A DNA stretch of 64,000 nt. Origin: JAOSJL01 sp963704035. Lineage in GTDB: Bacteria > Actinomycetota > Acidimicrobiia > IMCC26256 > JAOSJL01. A program made the translations under genes and the position numbers. The stretch covers positions 682,001 to 746,000 of the forward strand of contig CAVPGR010000002.1 in NCBI GenBank assembly GCA_963704035.1, read 5' to 3'. Shown here one piece after another: positions 34,111 through 43,300 of this stretch. Under the pieces are notes generated by a model that ran no database searches, had not been told where the DNA came from, and worked only from the letters and a program-made list of their open reading frames with translations. Position 1 is the first letter of the stretch; each line of letters opens with the position of its first letter.

Positions 34111-35634
34111 GTGGCCACGCCGACCGAGCAGGTCTACCTCGGCATCGACCTCGGAACCGGCGGCGTCAAGGCCGCTGTCGTGGCACGCGACGGTTCCGTA
34201 CTCGGGACGGCATCCTTCCCGTACGTGATGCGTCATCCGCATTCAGGATGGGCCGAGCAGAACCCCGAGGACTACTGGACCGCATCCTGTGAGGCGGCGA
34301 GGGATGCGGTCGCGCAGGCCGACATCGACCCCGAGCACGTGAAGGGGCTGGCGTTCGCGGGCCAGATGCTGACGCTGGTGCCCGTCGACGCGACGGGGTA
34401 CCCGACGCGTCCGGCGATCTCATGGCTCGACAGTCGAGCGGATGCCGAGGCCGTGGGGATCACCCGGCGAATGGGTGGGCGAACGGTCGTGCGAGCCTTC
34501 GCCGGCGCGGCGCCGTCGGGTAAGGACGTCATCGCCAAGGTGTCCTGGATCCGCTCCCATGAGCCCGACGTCTACGCCCGCACGAAGGCCTTTCTCGACG
34601 CCACCGGCTATCTGGTGGCGCGGGCGACCGGCGAGTTGCTGATCGACCACTCCGGGGTGTCAGGGACGGGGATCGTCAACCGGAGAACGCGGGGATGGTC
34701 GCGCCCGCTCGCCCTGCTCGGGGGCTACCCGTTGGGGAAGATGCCATCGGTTCGGCGCAGCGTCGACGTTGCGGGTGCTCTGCGTCGCGACGCCGCCGAC
34801 GACCTCGGTCTGCGACCCGGCGTGCCCGTGGTCATGGGAATGGGTGACGCGGCCGCCGCCGAGGTCGGCACGGGTGCGTTGGGGGAGGGCGATGCCCACG
34901 TGTACCTCGGCACGTCGGGGTGGCTCGGGGTTCACCTGTCCCGCCCTCGACATTTGGGCCGCAGGGGCATCGTGTCGATTGCGTCTGCCGATCCGACGTC
35001 GTGGCTGCTCATCGCCGAGACCCAGACGGCGGGTGCGACCGTCGACTGGTTCCTGCGCGCGGTCGGCCTCGGCCCGACGGAGCCCGACGACGACAGGAAT
35101 CGCTACGACGCCCTCTCTCGGCTCGTCGAGCGTTCACCGTCGGGCGCTCGGGGCGTGCTGTTCGCGCCGTGGCTCACCGGGGAGCGGGCGCCCGTCACCG
35201 ACACCGCGCTTCGCGGCGCCTTCGTCGGCCTCGGTCTGGACCACGATCGGAGTGATCTGGCCCGGGCGGTGCTCGAGGGCGTCGCCCTCAACATGCGGTG
35301 GTCGGCGGACGAGATTCGCGCCGCGGGGATGCCGCTCGACGTGTTGCGTGCCGCCGGGGGAGGAGCGCGCTCCGATGTCTGGCTCCAGATCATCGCCGAC
35401 GTGCTGGGAGCCCGCATCGAGCGGGTGAGGCGACCCCAGGACAGTGGCGCTGTGGGATGCGCTCTCACCGTCGCGGTCGCGCTCGGCGACCTGCCATCGA
35501 TGGCGGCGCTTCGCAACGTCGTGCACGTGGAGGAGACCTTCACGCCGCAGGCCGAGAACCGTGCGACCTACGATCAACTCGCGGATGCCCTTCGCCGGAT
35601 ACAGCCGGCCCTGAGCGGCGCGGCACGGATCTGA
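34111..35634 (+). CDS. FGGY-family carbohydrate kinase (xylulokinase-like)
   Basis: A 507-residue ATP-dependent sugar kinase. The N-terminal phosphate loop is GIDLGTGGVKAAVVARDG, with substrate-side HSGWAEQNPEDYW. The second domain has GLRPGVPVVMGMGDAAAAEVG holding the catalytic Asp, YLGTSGWLGVH, and a C-terminal adenosine loop LRAAGGGARSDVWLQIIADVLG. Length is normal for xylulokinases. The exact sugar cannot be read from sequence. A GTG start follows the reductase stop by 11 bp. Cytosolic. Confidence 0.9.
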   Translation: MATPTEQVYLGIDLGTGGVKAAVVARDGSVLGTASFPYVMRHPHSGWAEQNPEDYWTASCEAARDAVAQADIDPEHVKGLAFAGQMLTLVPVDATGYPTRPAISWLDSRADAEAVGITRRMGGRTVVRAFAGAAPSGKDVIAKVSWIRSHEPDVYARTKAFLDATGYLVARATGELLIDHSGVSGTGIVNRRTRGWSRPLALLGGYPLGKMPSVRRSVDVAGALRRDAADDLGLRPGVPVVMGMGDAAAAEVGTGALGEGDAHVYLGTSGWLGVHLSRPRHLGRRGIVSIASADPTSWLLIAETQTAGATVDWFLRAVGLGPTEPDDDRNRYDALSRLVERSPSGARGVLFAPWLTGERAPVTDTALRGAFVGLGLDHDRSDLARAVLEGVALNMRWSADEIRAAGMPLDVLRAAGGGARSDVWLQIIADVLGARIERVRRPQDSGAVGCALTVAVALGDLPSMAALRNVVHVEETFTPQAENRATYDQLADALRRIQPALSGAARI

Positions 35635-35740
35635 ACCCGGGCGACGCGGGCGTTCCTGTGGGCATCCGGGACTGCCCGGACACCGGAGGTCGGCGACGTG
35701 CGATGCTTGTCGGAGTCCGATCGCTGACTCAGGAGTTTCC

Positions 35741-36988
35741 ATGCGTCGCCTTGTCGTTCTCGCTGCGATCGCGGCCGTCGCGATCGCGGCCTGTACCTCC
35801 GACGGTGGGGATTCCGGCGGCGATTCGGTCCCGGCCGTCGAGACGAAGGCCGACTTCGACGAGTATCTCGAGGAAGCAGAAGAGGTGCCGCTGGCCGACA
35901 GTGATGCGGCCGAGCCGCCGGCGCTTCCGACCTCGGCGGGCGGTGCGTCCGGGTACACGCGCTATGTGTTCCGGGAGTTCGAGGGCCAGGTGCTGACCAG
36001 CCTCGTCGAAGGCCCGCTCGGTCGCCAGGTCCGCTGTCAGGACGTCGAACTCCCGTGTTCCTACGAGGACCTGAAGGAACTCCACGAGTCGGGTGACGAG
36101 ATCCCCGAGGAGCTCTCTCTCGACGCCGATGAGCTCGCCACCCTCGTCGGCGAACTCGACCAGACGCGCGCTGTCGTCGAGCGCTACGCCGACGTGAACG
36201 ACGCGTGTGCAGACGGTTACTTCTCGGACCGGACACAGTCTCCGAACATGGGATCGCACTTCACGAAGTACAGCCTCATCGCCGACGGGGAGTTCGATCC
36301 GGGCGAGCCCGAGATCCTCATCTACGCCGCAGCCGGCGGTATCGAGCCGACACCCGAGATCGTCGGGCAGTGCAAGAACGGACAGTGGGACGGCGGCGAG
36401 ATGGAGATCGTGGCGGCGGCCTACATCGTCCTGACCGGCCAGGTCGGCGACGATCACCCCGAGGGATACGCCGGCGAGATCGACAACTGGCACGTGCACT
36501 ACAACCTCTGTCGGGGCGTCGGACGTGACTCCATCGTGACCGAAGAGGAGTGCGAGGCCCGCGGAGGGCGATGGGCCGGCACGCTCGGCTGGATGATGCA
36601 CGCCTGGGTCGCGCCGGGTTACGACAACCAGCTCGGTGTCTTCTCGATGTGGAACCCGACGGTGTGGCCGATCTCCGATCCCGAGGTCATCAAGGGGGAA
36701 CGGAGCGCAACGATCTCCGATGCTGCTCCGGGGGCCGCGCTGGCGTCGATCGAGAACTTCTCGTTCGGTGACGTGGAGGTCAAGGCCGGCAACGCTGTGA
36801 CCTGGGCCAACAGTGACAGCGTGGCGCACACGGTGACCGCCGGATCGGCGTCATCGCCGCTGGACGTCTTCGATTCGGGCGTGTTCGCCCCCGGGGAGAG
36901 CTACGAGGTCACCTTCGATGAACCCGGCGAGTACGAGTTCTTCTGCACCCTGCACCCCGACATGAGCGGAACTGTCATCGTCGAGTAA
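35741..36988 (+). CDS. Cupredoxin (plastocyanin-like) lipoprotein with uncharacterised N-terminal domain
   Basis: A 415-residue lipoprotein: signal peptide MRRLVVLAAIAAVAIAAC with lipobox AIAAC. A C-terminal cupredoxin of about 85 residues carries type-1 copper ligands His (SDSVAHTVT) and Cys, His, Met (FFCTLHPDM). The middle ~250 residues are unfamiliar and carry several cysteines plus an aromatic/His cluster: NWHVHYNLCRGVG, ECEARGGRW and GWMMHAWVAPGYDNQLG. That pattern suggests a second metal or heme site, or a disulfide-stabilised fold. Extracytoplasmic electron transfer is likely; the partner is unknown. Monocistronic by position. Confidence 0.8.
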   Translation: MRRLVVLAAIAAVAIAACTSDGGDSGGDSVPAVETKADFDEYLEEAEEVPLADSDAAEPPALPTSAGGASGYTRYVFREFEGQVLTSLVEGPLGRQVRCQDVELPCSYEDLKELHESGDEIPEELSLDADELATLVGELDQTRAVVERYADVNDACADGYFSDRTQSPNMGSHFTKYSLIADGEFDPGEPEILIYAAAGGIEPTPEIVGQCKNGQWDGGEMEIVAAAYIVLTGQVGDDHPEGYAGEIDNWHVHYNLCRGVGRDSIVTEEECEARGGRWAGTLGWMMHAWVAPGYDNQLGVFSMWNPTVWPISDPEVIKGERSATISDAAPGAALASIENFSFGDVEVKAGNAVTWANSDSVAHTVTAGSASSPLDVFDSGVFAPGESYEVTFDEPGEYEFFCTLHPDMSGTVIVE

Positions 36989-37071
36989 CGCCGAAAGCGA
37001 GTAGCACCGAAGGGGTGCCCGGAGCCGGTCTGGGACCCCCGGGCATCGTGGTCTGCGAGACTCTCATCTGC

Positions 37072-38379
37072 ATGGATGACATTTCGTACGCTCGCACCGG
37101 GGATGTGCACGTCGCATACCGCGTCCTCGAAGGCAGGGGCTCCGCCGATGTCGTGATGTTCGCGGGCATGTTCTTCCCGATGGAGCTGCTCGCCGAGGAT
37201 CGTGTCGCCGCGCGTTTCATGGAAGGGCTGGCGTCACTCGGTCGGCTGATCGTGTTCGACAAGCGCGGCGTGGGACTGTCGGACCCCTTCACGGACTGGA
37301 AACGTTCCGCCCGGGAGCAGTGGGCCGAAGATCTGGTGGCGGTTGTCGAGGCTGTCGGGTCGGATCGGCCGACGGTGGTGTCCTGGGATCCGATGGGTGT
37401 GGCCCGGTCGGTAGCCGCACGCCACCCCGAGCTGATCGGTCGGTTGGTTCTCGTGAACCCGCTCCACTCGGCCAAGCTGCTCGCCAGGCAATTCGGCGGG
37501 GCCTCGCAGGACGAGGCCGTCTCCGGCATGGAGAAGGCGGCATTCCCGAGCAGGATCAACGAGGTGAGCTTTCGGGAGTGGCTGGCGAAGGCGGGCAGGT
37601 CCGGCGCCAGCCCGGCGAATGCTGGCCGCATGTGGCAGGCCATGCTCGATGACGCCGGGGCCCTGACACCCGAGGGCATCGAGACTCCCACCCTGGTGAT
37701 CCACCGGCGCGACTCCATGGTCCCCGAGAAGAGCGCGCGCGCAGTTGCAGCGGCGATCCCGGGGTCCGATTACGTGCAGTTGCCCGGCGCTGACATGTTC
37801 CCGATCTCCGGGGACGTGGACGACTTGGTGGCTGAAGTCGCCAGGTTCGTCACCGGGAGCGTCAGCCTTCCGGCTCCGGAGCGCGCGCTTGCCGCCGTTC
37901 TGTTCACCGACCTCGTGGCGTCGACCGAACGCGCCACGGGAGAAGGGGACCGGAAATGGCGAGACCTCCTCGATGCGCACGATGCCGCCGCGCGACGTTG
38001 CGTGGATCGCGTGGGTGGGTACGTCGTGAAGTACACGGGCGACGGCGTCCTCGCACTCATGCCATCGGCAACCTGTGCTCTGCAGGTTGCGCGATCGATC
38101 GGAGACGCCCTCTCCGAACAGGGATTGGAGATCCGCGCGGGGATTCACGTCGGCGACGTCGACCAGCGGGGTGACGACGTGTCGGGAATCGTCGTCAACG
38201 TCGCCGCGAGGATCATGAGTCAGGCCGAGACTGGGGAGATCCTCGTGTCCGAATCGATCAGGCGGGCGACGATGGGTTCGGGGTTCGTGTACGACCAGAC
38301 CCGGAGCATCGAGCTCAAGGGTGTCCCCGACGTGTGGACACTCCACCGATGGAACGCATCTCCCTCGCCCGATCAGTGA
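37072..38379 (+). CDS. Alpha/beta-hydrolase-like sensor fused to class III nucleotidyl cyclase
   Basis: A 435-residue cytosolic fusion. Residues ~1-265 form an alpha/beta-hydrolase fold (DISYARTGDVHVAYRVLEG, IVFDKRGVGLSDPF). The nucleophile elbow reads SWDPMG where GHSxG is usual, so the catalytic serine is missing. Residues ~285-435 form a cyclase domain: VLFTDLVASTERATGEG (metal Asp), VKYTGDGVLALMPS (second metal Asp), AGIHVGDV and GIVVNVAARIMSQAE (Asn and Arg). Mycobacterial fusions such as Rv1900c have the same order. The hydrolase part probably acts as a ligand sensor. ATG 37072 is preferred over an upstream in-frame ATG at 37015. Confidence 0.88.
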   Translation: MDDISYARTGDVHVAYRVLEGRGSADVVMFAGMFFPMELLAEDRVAARFMEGLASLGRLIVFDKRGVGLSDPFTDWKRSAREQWAEDLVAVVEAVGSDRPTVVSWDPMGVARSVAARHPELIGRLVLVNPLHSAKLLARQFGGASQDEAVSGMEKAAFPSRINEVSFREWLAKAGRSGASPANAGRMWQAMLDDAGALTPEGIETPTLVIHRRDSMVPEKSARAVAAAIPGSDYVQLPGADMFPISGDVDDLVAEVARFVTGSVSLPAPERALAAVLFTDLVASTERATGEGDRKWRDLLDAHDAAARRCVDRVGGYVVKYTGDGVLALMPSATCALQVARSIGDALSEQGLEIRAGIHVGDVDQRGDDVSGIVVNVAARIMSQAETGEILVSESIRRATMGSGFVYDQTRSIELKGVPDVWTLHRWNASPSPDQ

Positions 38380-38569
38380 CCGCGGTTGAACGAGTGAGCC
38401 TGACGCCGCCAACGCCGGGATAAGTGTCGTACCGGGGTTCTACGCTGGTTCTGTCGATGTGGTGGTGTTGTTCTCCGCTCGGTTTCTTCCCCCGATGGCT
38501 TTCGTCTGTGCGTGTGCCCTTGTTGCTGTGGTGTCGCGCGGGCGGTGGGAGTTCGGGAGGAGGTGAGCT

Positions 38570-39741
38570 GTGGAGGAACTACCGGAGGAACCACGGGAGG
38601 AACCGGCGGGCGGGTCTGATTCCGCTGAAGACAGGGGATCGGATGTGGGGCCGTTGGGTCAGGAGATCCTGGATCTGTTCGGGGCCGTGTACCGCCTCGA
38701 GGCGAGGCTGTCGGAGCGGATCGCGGCGTTCGATGCGTCGCGGGAGTGGGAAGTCGACGGCTCCGCGTCGGCTCAGGCGTGGTTGCGCTACCACGGTCGA
38801 CTGTCGCCTTCGGCGGCGTCGGGTGCGGTCAAGACGGCCCGTCGCCTGCGGCACCTGCCGAGAACCCAGGAGGCGTTCGCTGCCGGTGAGATCTCATCGG
38901 ATCATGTCCGTGTGATCGCCACCGGCACCGACGTCGCCGAAAGTCTCGACGGAATCGACGAACTCGACGTCGGAAGAAGCCACACGACTGGTCGCCGAGG
39001 GCGAGAAGGTCTTCGTCGATGCTGCTCGCGACCTGGACCCGGGGCGGTTGCGTCGTGTGGTGACGCATTGGCGTCATGTTGTCGAACCTGGGGTGGTCGT
39101 CAGCGACGAAGTAGCGGCCGTGTGCCGTCGCAAGCTGCACATGTCACAGACCCTCGAGGGACGGTTCATCCTCGATGGCGAGTTGGATCTCGAGGGAGGC
39201 GCTCTCGTCAAGACCGCCCTCGACGCGCTCATGAATCCCGGCCCGGCCGAGCTTCGGTGCCCTCGCGCAGGTGGGGCTCCGGTGAGGGCTCGTCGAATTG
39301 CGATCGGCGCCCCGGGCTCGGGAGTCGAGCCCTCTGTCGATCCTCTGCTTCGCTGCTCGGCTCGGCACTCCGCTGCGGGTCTCGACCACGGGCGCAACTG
39401 ATCGCATCGCGAAGACCTCCCCGTCGCTTCCCGCAGCACGCCGGCTCGGCCTCACCCAACCCGAGCACCAGCCAGGCCCTCGACGTCGGACGACACACTC
39501 CGACGATCCCGCCGGCGATCCGCCGGGCACTGGTCGGACGCGACCGAGGTTGCGCCTGGCCCGGCTGCGACCGACCGCCGGGCTGGTGCGACGCCCACCA
39601 CTCGTGCACTGGGCCAACGGCGGCACGACATCGCTCGACAACACCGTGCTCGTCTGCCGAGCACATCACACCAAACTCCACGAACACCACTGGCAGGCGA
39701 AACTCACCGCCGAAGGAGAACTCGAAGTCAAGCCGCCGTAG
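38570..39741 (+). CDS. DUF222/13E12-family HNH endonuclease (frame-disrupted)
   Basis: A protein of about 390 residues with the actinomycete DUF222 helical domain (ASAQAWLRYHGRLSPSAASG, AFAAGEISSDHVRVIATGT) and a C-terminal HNH nuclease core (GRDRGCAWPGCDRPPGWCDA with HHLVHWANGGTT and LVCRAHHTKLHE after frame correction). Changes at about 38970, 39050, 39250 and 39560 break the frame. These genes are multicopy in many actinomycetes, and a mobile or selfish origin is suspected. The GTG start follows a ggagg site. Confidence 0.8.
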
Positions 39742-39796
39742 GTCGCGTGAATCGTAGGCCGTCATCGGGCGCGTACCCTCCCCGCAGGGGGTGCTG

Positions 39797-40266
39797 ATGA
39801 ACCGCGAAGCTTTCGAGGAACGATTCGACAAGAGTTCGACAATGAGGTTGCCGAGACGATGCTGGCCATCGCCGGCGAAGGGGCTGACGGGCATGGTGGT
39901 TTGTCGGGCTACCTCGGATTCCGCCACACGGAGCTGACCGCCGGTCGACTCGTGGTCGAGATGGATGCGCGAGACGAGCTCAAGAATCCGTTCGGCTCTC
40001 TCCACGGCGGGTGCCTGTCGGCGCTCGTCGACCACTGCTTGGGAATGGTCTTCTACCCGCTGATTCCGAAGGGTGCGTGGGTGGCGACGACGGAGTTCAA
40101 GCTCAATCTGATGAAGCCGGTCACGTCGGGCACGTGTGTCGCGGTGACCGAAGTCGTGACGCTCACGAAACGCAGCGGCGTCGCCCGCATCGACGTCTCC
40201 AACGACGGCAACGCCGTCTGTGCGGCACAGGGAACCGTCACGATCGTGCCACCTCGGTCGGGGTGA
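39797..40266 (+). CDS. PaaI-family hot-dog thioesterase (one frameshift)
   Basis: A protein of about 156 residues with a hot-dog fold. The central helix carries NPFGSLHGGCLSALVDHCLG, the PaaI/HGG signature with the catalytic-area His and Asp, followed by VATTEFKLNLMKPV and a final strand AAQGTVTIV. The upstream part (MNREAFEERFDK then EFDNEVAETM) is joined only if one base is removed near 39830. Likely hydrolyses acyl- or aryl-CoA thioesters. Intact otherwise. A second hot-dog gene lies at 48473. Confidence 0.8.
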
Positions 40267-40378
40267 TGGCGACGGCACGAACCTCGCGCCCGGTGTCCAT
40301 GCCCGGCTCGTAGGTCACGGCTTGCACCCGGTTCGACGTCGTGAGGTGCGTGGGCGGTGGGTGGATACAGTCCGTTCC

Positions 40379-41347
40379 GTGCTCGTCCAACGTCTCGTCG
40401 ACGCACCGATCATCGGCCCCTCGTCCCACCTCGGCATCGGGGACAACATCCAGGGACCGTCACTGATCCGGGTGCCCGACTGGGTCCGTGAACCTCTCGG
40501 CCGTTACTACCTCTACTTCGCCGATCACAAGGGTAGCTACATCCGCCTCGCCTACGCCGACGACGTGGCCGGTCCGTGGACGGTGTACCCGCCGGGCAGC
40601 CTTCAGCTGGCCGACTCGTGCTTCGTGACGACGCCACCACCTGCGACCGACGAGGAACTCGACTCCGTACGCGTCCTGTACGACGAGATCTTCGGTCCGG
40701 GGCAGCTCTCCCACGACCTCGTCACCGAGGCGACCACACCACACATCGCCTCGCCCGACGTCCACGTCGATCCGAGCAACCGACGGATCGTCATGTACTT
40801 CCACGGCTTGGAGGCTCTGGGACTTCAGGTCAGTCGGGCCGCAGCCTCTGGGGACGGGATCTCGTTCCGAGCCCGTCCTGAGGTGCTCGCCCCTCCCTAC
40901 CTCCGCGCCTTTCCCTACGACGGTCGGGTGTATGCCATCACGATGCCGGGACAGTTCTTACGCTCCGCTGACGGGCTGACCGGCTTCGAGTCGGGTCCGA
41001 CGCTGTTCGAGCCCGACATTCGTCACGCAGCCGTGTGCCGCCGCGGGGAGACGCTTCATGTGTTCTGGAGCCGAGTGGGTGACGCTCCCGAACGGATTCT
41101 GCATTCCGCAGTCGAGCTCGCCGACGACTGGGCCGCTTGGCGTGCCTCTGTGCCGAGCGAGGTGCTGCGTCCCGAACGACCGTGGGAGGGCGCGGACGCT
41201 CCCGTCGAGCCGTCGGTGCGAAGCGTCGCGTACGGCCGCGTGAACCAGCTCCGGGATCCGGCCATCTTCGAAGACCAGGGCCACACCTATCTGCTGTACT
41301 CCGTGGCCGGCGAGTCAGGCATCGGCCTGGCCGAGATCGACCTGTGA
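40379..41347 (+). CDS. Glycoside hydrolase family 43-like beta-propeller protein
   Basis: A 322-residue cytosolic protein with repeated propeller blades: YYLYFADHKGSYIRLAYADD, SPDVHVDPSNRRIVMYFHGL, and ending INQLRDPAIFE-like NQLRDPAIFEDQGHTYLLYS. The latter RDPAI/F pattern is typical of GH43/68-like five-bladed propellers. No signal peptide, so an intracellular sugar target is possible. Catalytic acid residues cannot be assigned with confidence. GTG 40379 keeps the frame. It is convergent with the hydrolase at 41372. Confidence 0.7.
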   Translation: MLVQRLVDAPIIGPSSHLGIGDNIQGPSLIRVPDWVREPLGRYYLYFADHKGSYIRLAYADDVAGPWTVYPPGSLQLADSCFVTTPPPATDEELDSVRVLYDEIFGPGQLSHDLVTEATTPHIASPDVHVDPSNRRIVMYFHGLEALGLQVSRAAASGDGISFRARPEVLAPPYLRAFPYDGRVYAITMPGQFLRSADGLTGFESGPTLFEPDIRHAAVCRRGETLHVFWSRVGDAPERILHSAVELADDWAAWRASVPSEVLRPERPWEGADAPVEPSVRSVAYGRVNQLRDPAIFEDQGHTYLLYSVAGESGIGLAEIDL

Positions 41348-41371
41348 AGGGCGGGCAGCGCAGGCGACCTG

Positions 41372-42331
41372 TCAGCTCGCGGCGTCACCCGCTGAAGGGA
41401 TCGGTTGCTCGCTCACATCCTCGTCGGGCCACAGGGAGAGGATGGCGCCGAGGATCTCGTCGGCGGCGTCGAGGCTGCCCATGTGGCTCTCGCCGGGCCG
41501 CACCGCGAGCGCGCTGTCGGGAACCAACGCCGCCTGGTGTTCGCCATGAGTGAGGGGAACGAGGTGATCCGCGTCGCCGTGCCAGAAGCGGATCGGCGCT
41601 TGGATGTCGCGGAGCCGAAAGCCCCATGGGCGGTTGAACAACACGAGGTCGGACACGAGAGACCGAACACCGCCGCGCTCACTGGCCCCCGAGAGATCGT
41701 CGATGAACATCGCCTTCATCTCGGGGCGGGCGAACACCACCTGGTCGCCTTCGGGAGAGACCCGCATGAAGAGGTCGAAGACCTGGGAGCTGAAAGGGGT
41801 GAGTAGCCGCACCATTGCGGACAGCCCGTAGCCGAGAGGAGTCCGAATACGTTCGACGACGGGGGCGAGTTTGCCGGCGAAGGCGATGGCGCCTCCCTCG
41901 ATCGCCTCGTCGCCCCGGGTGGGAGCGACTCCACCCAGGACCGCGCCGGCGGTGAAGCGGCCGGGAAACGCCGCCGCGCACGCCAGGACGTAGGGGCCGC
42001 CGCCCGAGAGCCCGATGGCTCCGAATCTTCCGATTCCGAAGCGGTCGGCCACGACTTCGATGTCGCGGGTGTAGTCGAGGACCGAGTCGTAGAGGTGGGA
42101 TGTCGAGTCGCCGATGCCCGGACGTTCCAGCGCGATGAGGCGAACTCCGAGCTCGGCTGCGAGCGCACGGGTAGCCGGTGGGATCTGCCTGCGGGCACCC
42201 GGAGTGCCGGGGAACCAGAAGATCGCCGGGCCGCGGGGCGTGCCGTACTCGGCGAATCCGAGCCGGCGTCCGTCGGGGAGTCCCACCGCGCCTTCCAGGA
42301 GCGGCGGGTCGAGCGTGCTCGCGTCGGTCAT
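41372..42331 (-). CDS. Alpha/beta-fold hydrolase
   Basis: A 319-residue hydrolase. The oxyanion strand reads IFWFPGTPGARRQ, the nucleophile elbow is IGLSGGGPYVLACAAAFP (Ser), the acid is in RFWHGDADHLVPL (Asp) and the His in GESHMG. All triad members are present, so it should be active; the substrate is not evident. It begins 81 bp after the stop of the ABC ATPase on the same strand and may share its transcript. Confidence 0.88.
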   Translation of the reverse strand: MTDASTLDPPLLEGAVGLPDGRRLGFAEYGTPRGPAIFWFPGTPGARRQIPPATRALAAELGVRLIALERPGIGDSTSHLYDSVLDYTRDIEVVADRFGIGRFGAIGLSGGGPYVLACAAAFPGRFTAGAVLGGVAPTRGDEAIEGGAIAFAGKLAPVVERIRTPLGYGLSAMVRLLTPFSSQVFDLFMRVSPEGDQVVFARPEMKAMFIDDLSGASERGGVRSLVSDLVLFNRPWGFRLRDIQAPIRFWHGDADHLVPLTHGEHQAALVPDSALAVRPGESHMGSLDAADEILGAILSLWPDEDVSEQPIPSAGDAAS

Positions 42332-42412
42332 GTCACCTGGGCGGTCGGGGTCGGGGTCAGGAGATCGTCTCAGCCCGCACGATCAGAGCAGGCCCTCGGG
42401 TCGGGATTCCAA

Positions 42413-43300
42413 TCAGAGCCCGCTCGATCGCTCGATGATCTGCACCATGGTCTCCTCCAGACTCGACGGTACCTCCCGAGCCGAAGCCTCGATCCCGGCT
42501 GTCTCCACAATGCGGCGGACCTCGTCGACCGAGGCGCCCTGCACCCTCAGGCGACGGCCGACCAGGCCGACCCCGAGCCCTTTCTGCTCGAGAATGCCGA
42601 ACGCACCGCTCCACGCCTCGGTCTCCACCTCGACGACCTGTTCGTCGCCGATGATCTCGCTCACGGTCCCCGACGCCTTCACGGCACCGCGATCCAGGAT
42701 CACCACGCGGTCACACTGTTCGGCCTCGTCCATGGAATGCGTACTCACGAGGACAGCCGTTCCGCGATCAGCCTGGTCGCGGATCCGGTCCCACAGTCGT
42801 GAGCGCTCGAGGGCATCCACGCCGGAGGTCGGCTCGTCCAGAACGAGGACCCGCGGCTCGTGTTGGAGGGCGGCGGCAAACGCCACCTTGCGCCTGGTAC
42901 CGAGGTCGAGTTCGCGCACCAGAACGTCGGCACTCTCGCTCAGATCCGAATCCAGCGACACGTCCGGGCGACCGTAGGCCCGAGCCACGAACCGAAGATT
43001 CTCGCGAGCTGTGAGGTCGGTCCAGAGGCCGAGTCCCTGGGGCATGTAGCCACTCGCCCGGCGTGTGGCTCGCGAGGGAGCGCCACCCGCGAGCGTGATG
43101 CGGCCCTCATCGGGTTGGAGGAGACCGAGTGCCTGGCGGATGAGGGTGGTTTTCCCTGCTCCGTTCGCACCGAGGAGCCCGACGACTTCGCCGCTCGACA
43201 CGGCGAGGTCCACGTGGTCGTTGGCGATCTGGTCACCGAACCGCTTCGTCAGCTGCTCCACCCGAAGAAGCGGAGCTGTGTCGGGTGACGGAGTACTCAC
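42413..43300 (-). CDS. ABC transporter ATPase with degenerate signature (YbhF C-half-like)
   Basis: A 295-residue ATPase. Walker A LLGANGAGKTTLIR, Walker B VLVLDEPTSGVD, and H-loop VSTHSMDEAEQC are intact. The LSGGQ signature is replaced by ELDLGTRRKVAFAAALQHEP, so one of the two ATP sites in the pair may be weak. A C-terminal extension of about 80 residues resembles that of multidrug/polymer exporters. Its start overlaps the previous gene's stop (ATGA-type, 43297-43300). With the next two genes it forms a split version of the fused E. coli YbhF ATPase plus permease. Confidence 0.9.
   Translation of the reverse strand: MSTPSPDTAPLLRVEQLTKRFGDQIANDHVDLAVSSGEVVGLLGANGAGKTTLIRQALGLLQPDEGRITLAGGAPSRATRRASGYMPQGLGLWTDLTARENLRFVARAYGRPDVSLDSDLSESADVLVRELDLGTRRKVAFAAALQHEPRVLVLDEPTSGVDALERSRLWDRIRDQADRGTAVLVSTHSMDEAEQCDRVVILDRGAVKASGTVSEIIGDEQVVEVETEAWSGAFGILEQKGLGVGLVGRRLRVQGASVDEVRRIVETAGIEASAREVPSSLEETMVQIIERSSGL

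Noticed and set aside
37015..37046. Inverted repeat TGCCCGG/CCGGGCA after the cupredoxin gene as terminator
   Set aside because: Loop of 16 nt and no T-run; GC-rich pairs of this length are common here.
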